Of a stretch of DNA of 64,000 nt, positions 61,074 to 64,000 are shown in pieces. A model generated the notes under the pieces. The model was not told the origin of the DNA. It searched no databases and was given only the letters and a program-made list of their open reading frames with translations. The DNA is from 38-11 sp964539975 (GTDB lineage Bacteria > Bacillota > Clostridia > Tissierellales > Dethiosulfatibacteraceae), in contig CAZIKK010000013.1 in assembly GCA_964539975.1 (NCBI GenBank), forward strand, positions 1 through 64,000, in the 5' to 3' direction. Position 1 is the stretch's first letter. Each line of letters begins with the position of its first letter. Both the position numbers and the translations under genes were made by a program.

Positions 61074-62516
61074 TTGAAGAAAAAACGAATCCTTCTCATC
61101 CTTATCGCATTGAGTATTCTCTTTTTGGGGGTGCGACCCCAAGTCAAGTCCCATTTTGATTATGTGGCTGATCTTGAATACAATCATACCCAAGAGTTGT
61201 ATCGTTGGGTCACTAAACAAAGGTCTTTGTTGTCCCAGCTCGATCGTCAAATAGCGGTTGCACTTACCAGCAACGACCCCTTTCATCAACAACAATCCCT
61301 ACTCCTCGCACAAGCTTCGGCCGAAGAAGCCTATTCTCTTTTGTGGCGAGGCAGCAACCTGCATTCCATGGATCAATCGATCCAAAGATGGCAAATCCCC
61401 AGTATTTGCCGTGATATTAGCCACTATTTAACGTATTTGTCGGATCAGACTCTGGAACAACCTCTTACAACAAACCAAATCAATACCCTTGAGGAAATTC
61501 GAAACACGGGTCAGATCCTTTATTTTGCGTTCACTGATCTGAGTACTTTCATTCAATACCCACAAACTGGTCCTGAAGGCACTGTGATTCAAACGAACTC
61601 ATGGCAATCTATCAGAAATAATTCTGATATTTCAAGTCTTATCGATGAAATTGGAAATGAGCTAAGGTTAATGGATAGAATTGGCCAAAAAGATCCCTTG
61701 TATAGAGCCTCCTTTGAACACAACCTTGCATCTGCAAACAAATCCAGTATCAGCAACAGCGACTATCCACATCTTGATGAAACCGCCCACCAAGCCTTTT
61801 TGGAAGCACTCGCTTCCAGAATAGAGGCTCATATAGACGGTTCCCCAAAAGGCGACTCCCAACCATCTTATTCCAAAACATCTACCGTTCAAAACGAATC
61901 CATGGTAGAATTCTCAGATCAAGAGGTCCTCTATTTTAGTTCACAAAACACCGATAAGCAAATCGTCTTCCATTTTCATTCCACTTCAAAAGGAGGCTAT
62001 CTCTACCATCTGGACATCCAACAAACCAATTCCCCTTATAAAGAATTAGCTGATGTGTTGCCTGTGTCGGAAAAAATCTTTGAAGAATGGTTGAAAGATC
62101 ACCCTATGAACTTAACGCTTATTCACGAATCCACACATACCCAAGGAAACAGCATTCAGTATACCTATGCTTCAGTGGAAAAAGGGGTTGTCATCAATCC
62201 GAAACAAGTCTCACTTTCTGTTCAGTTGGAAGAAAACGGCAGGATGACCATTCGAATAGATGCTTTTAGGTATTACTCTCTCTATTTGACACCCTATGAC
62301 TTAGAACCCCGTTTAACACCTGAAGAAGCGCTCCTTCAAATTGCTCCTTACTTGAACACTATGGGCTCACCTTCTTTGGAAATCAAATTAGACGATCCTA
62401 AACTGGTCTACCGCATTCCCGTCACAGGGATAAAATGGGTAGATGCTGTATTTGTCAATGCCCTTTCTGGAAAACACGAAGGCATTGATTACGACTACAC
62501 GCGACCCACCCCATAA
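61074..62516 (+). CDS. YpeB-like membrane-anchored protein with PepSY-type C-terminal repeats
   Basis: 480 aa, TTG start 5 bases after AGGAGG. One N-terminal helix (residues 4-20), then a helical domain rich in Gln/Leu (25-150) and a beta-rich C-terminal half. The segments KGGYLYHLDIQQTN, VEKGVVINPKQVSLSVQLEENGRM and PRLTPEEALLQIAP resemble the PepSY-like repeats of YpeB, which stabilises the cortex hydrolase SleB in spores. No sleB is nearby. Identification rests on weak similarity and layout. Confidence 0.5.
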   Translation: MKKKRILLILIALSILFLGVRPQVKSHFDYVADLEYNHTQELYRWVTKQRSLLSQLDRQIAVALTSNDPFHQQQSLLLAQASAEEAYSLLWRGSNLHSMDQSIQRWQIPSICRDISHYLTYLSDQTLEQPLTTNQINTLEEIRNTGQILYFAFTDLSTFIQYPQTGPEGTVIQTNSWQSIRNNSDISSLIDEIGNELRLMDRIGQKDPLYRASFEHNLASANKSSISNSDYPHLDETAHQAFLEALASRIEAHIDGSPKGDSQPSYSKTSTVQNESMVEFSDQEVLYFSSQNTDKQIVFHFHSTSKGGYLYHLDIQQTNSPYKELADVLPVSEKIFEEWLKDHPMNLTLIHESTHTQGNSIQYTYASVEKGVVINPKQVSLSVQLEENGRMTIRIDAFRYYSLYLTPYDLEPRLTPEEALLQIAPYLNTMGSPSLEIKLDDPKLVYRIPVTGIKWVDAVFVNALSGKHEGIDYDYTRPTP

Positions 62517-62536
62517 AGAGACTTCTTTTTTAACAC

Positions 62537-62563
62537 AAAACCCGTTGAAATCAACGGGTTTTT
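62537..62563. terminator. Bidirectional intrinsic terminator
   Basis: AAAACCCGTTGA-AA-TCAACGGGTTTT between convergent genes, with T or A runs on both sides. Confidence 0.85.
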
Positions 62564-62580
62564 GAAATCTCTGTGTGAAG

Positions 62581-64000
62581 CTAAAATGTGCCTGTATCTG
62601 TCACCGTTCCTATCTGGACCTTAACATTGTCTTTAAGTGTCGACCCAACAGAGTTGCCAATCCAATACTCTCCTGGCTGTAGTGCTATCATAAATCGACC
62701 ACCACTGCCAATCGTAGCGATTTGTGTAAATTGGTCTGACTTGCGTACTAAGTAGATATCCGTACCTACCGGTTGGTTGTGTATCCCGGTCACTACTCCC
62801 AGCTCTGATGGAATCGTATAACGATTGCCTTCAACGTAATTTTTTGGCTGAATAGCCATCCAGACGTCACCTTCATTATTGATTGAAAAATGAGACCCCT
62901 TAAATTCTCCTGAAAACGGCGCGCTGTCGCCCACATTCATTCTGATATCAACACTGTATCTATTGGCATTGATTGGTCCACCAAAGTAACCTTTATCATC
63001 TGTCCTAAAGCGAGTATGATTCTGTGGATTTCCATCTAATGCGACTATTATTTCGGGATCATCTACCGGCTCGCCATTAAAAGGATTGACCACTCGACCA
63101 CTTACCATCGCTGCTTTATTTGAAGCCAAAGCAAAAGCTGTACGCTCAAACCATTGGTTTTCTCCTGTTTGTATATTGGCTAGTATCTCAATCGCATTGC
63201 CATCATCAGCTGCAACTGTTCTATAGGTTGATGTTGCTACTCCATCAGCATCTGTTATCACCTTTTGAACAGATAACCGATCGTTTCGGTCGTGTGGTCC
63301 AGAACTGGCAAAAAATTCTACATGCGTAAAAGCTGCTGGTCTATTGCTAGTCCCTTGTGTTGCCGTTACCGTAATGGTAATCGTCTGATTACCCCCTGTT
63401 TGTACCACAGCGTTACTCAGTTCAATTTCAATAGTCGCATCACTATAAATATTTGCTTCTGTTTCCGTCGGCACATGCCACTCATCCAGCGGGCTCTCCT
63501 TAAATGTAACCACATCAAAAATGCGTTTTCCATCTGGTCGCTGTGCATCATAAAGTGCCGTCGTCGTCATTCTTGCCATTTCAGCTCGATTCATCACTCC
63601 AGTACTATTATAGTAAAACCCTCTGTCTAAACCAAGAAAATTGGTCACATCGTCGTAATCGTTTGGCCAGCTCATCTCTGGATTTTCTTGTTCGAGAACA
63701 CGAATCAAGATAGTTGACCAATGTACCATCTGCAATGGATCGCCAGGTGCATAGCGATTGGCTCCTACTCCTCGCAAAATGCCTTCTTCCGCCATTAGGT
63801 TAATCCAACCTAGCGCCCATTGATGGTTTGTTCCAACGATGTCATCAAATTCAGGCGGCTCTTGAGCGGCTCTCTCGGCATCTTCCTCAGAATAGCCAAG
63901 CAAGTAACCTGCAACCTTGGCAGCGGCGGCTCGGTTCAACTCTCCATTTGGTGCAAAAAGGTTGTTGCCTACGCCATCTAAAATGCCTAGTCTAGCCATT
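62581..64000 (-). CDS. SLH-domain cell-surface protein, 3' part
   Basis: At least 473 codons; the frame is open to the window edge, so the N terminus is missing. The visible part starts within SLH repeats (FDDIVGTNHQWALGWINLMAEEGI...; DVTNFLGLDRGFYY...MNRAEMARM) that bind pyruvylated cell-wall polymer. An Ig-like Big-1-type domain follows (about 190-290; VTDADGVATSTYRTVA), then a carboxypeptidase-regulatory-like beta-sandwich (about 300-370; VSGRVVNPFNGEPVDDPEI) and a last beta domain. It is an exported surface or S-layer-associated protein with SLH at the N-terminal side. Ligand or enzyme activity is not evident. Confidence 0.85.
   Translation of the reverse strand, partial: MARLGILDGVGNNLFAPNGELNRAAAAKVAGYLLGYSEEDAERAAQEPPEFDDIVGTNHQWALGWINLMAEEGILRGVGANRYAPGDPLQMVHWSTILIRVLEQENPEMSWPNDYDDVTNFLGLDRGFYYNSTGVMNRAEMARMTTTALYDAQRPDGKRIFDVVTFKESPLDEWHVPTETEANIYSDATIEIELSNAVVQTGGNQTITITVTATQGTSNRPAAFTHVEFFASSGPHDRNDRLSVQKVITDADGVATSTYRTVAADDGNAIEILANIQTGENQWFERTAFALASNKAAMVSGRVVNPFNGEPVDDPEIIVALDGNPQNHTRFRTDDKGYFGGPINANRYSVDIRMNVGDSAPFSGEFKGSHFSINNEGDVWMAIQPKNYVEGNRYTIPSELGVVTGIHNQPVGTDIYLVRKSDQFTQIATIGSGGRFMIALQPGEYWIGNSVGSTLKDNVKVQIGTVTDTGTF

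Noticed and set aside
1..64000. CRISPR arrays, transposons, phage or attachment sites, rRNA and tRNA genes
   Set aside because: No regularly spaced repeats, transposase or integrase frames, or recognisable RNA genes were seen by eye on either strand; short ncRNAs could still be missed.

Overview
The window looks like chromosomal DNA of a peptide- and amino-acid-fermenting anaerobe of the Firmicutes (Clostridia). This is inferred from gene content: sigma-54 activators beside amino-acid catabolic genes, several peptide ABC transporters, many M20 peptidases, a cysteine desulfidase, an S-layer (SLH) protein and a YpeB-like spore protein. I see no rRNA, tRNA, CRISPR array, insertion sequence or phage gene. 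Strong AGGAGG-type ribosome sites precede most genes and decide many starts.

Layout. 1-4.4 kb: the 5' end of a beta-keto acid cleavage enzyme diverges from a PAS-type sigma-54 activator; then a sigma-54-driven operon encodes a 42-aa accessory peptide, a sodium:solute symporter and a PanE-like reductase. 4.5-8.8 kb: an operon for a PLP dehydratase, an ornithine-cyclodeaminase-family reductase, an M20D deacylase and an AEC exporter. 8.9-11.7 kb: a DASS-type carrier with RCK_C domains and an MBL-fold hydrolase. 11.7-20.3 kb: one long minus-strand operon with an ATC-hydrolase-family protein, a LIV-type ABC transporter, DhaK, DhaL and a DhaR-like regulator with a degenerate ATPase. 20.4-24.9 kb: a cysteine/sulfur module (C-S lyase, cysteine desulfidase) with its own sigma-54 activator, promoter and tandem upstream sites.

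25-32 kb: a DppABCDF-type operon ending in a 59-aa membrane protein and a DUF4438 protein. 32-39 kb: a polyamine-type ABC transporter followed by an adenine deaminase and a second aminohydrolase. 39-41 kb: a relic of a TrkA/KTN potassium-channel gene and two flavodoxin-fold reductases. 41-53 kb: an IclR regulator and a long plus-strand peptide-use operon (S66 carboxypeptidase, Dpp-type transporter, three M20 peptidases). 53-55.4 kb: MobA and a bis-MGD molybdoenzyme. 55-59 kb: a PAS/GAF/GGDEF/HD-GYP protein, a tiny reading frame with an in-frame TGA (candidate CXXU selenoprotein) and an ECF S-component-like protein. 59-64 kb: a DUF5320 protein, a zinc secondary alcohol dehydrogenase, a YpeB-like protein and the 3' part of an SLH-domain protein.

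The common theme is uptake of peptides and unusual amino acids, deacylation or hydrolysis inside the cell, and deamination or desulfuration, much of it under sigma-54 control. The most interesting items are the possible 36-residue selenoprotein with a bacterial-SECIS-like hairpin, two well-formed sigma-54 promoter/upstream-site arrangements, and the fusion of a Dha kinase pair and a non-ATPase DhaR-like regulator to an amino-acid-type ABC operon.
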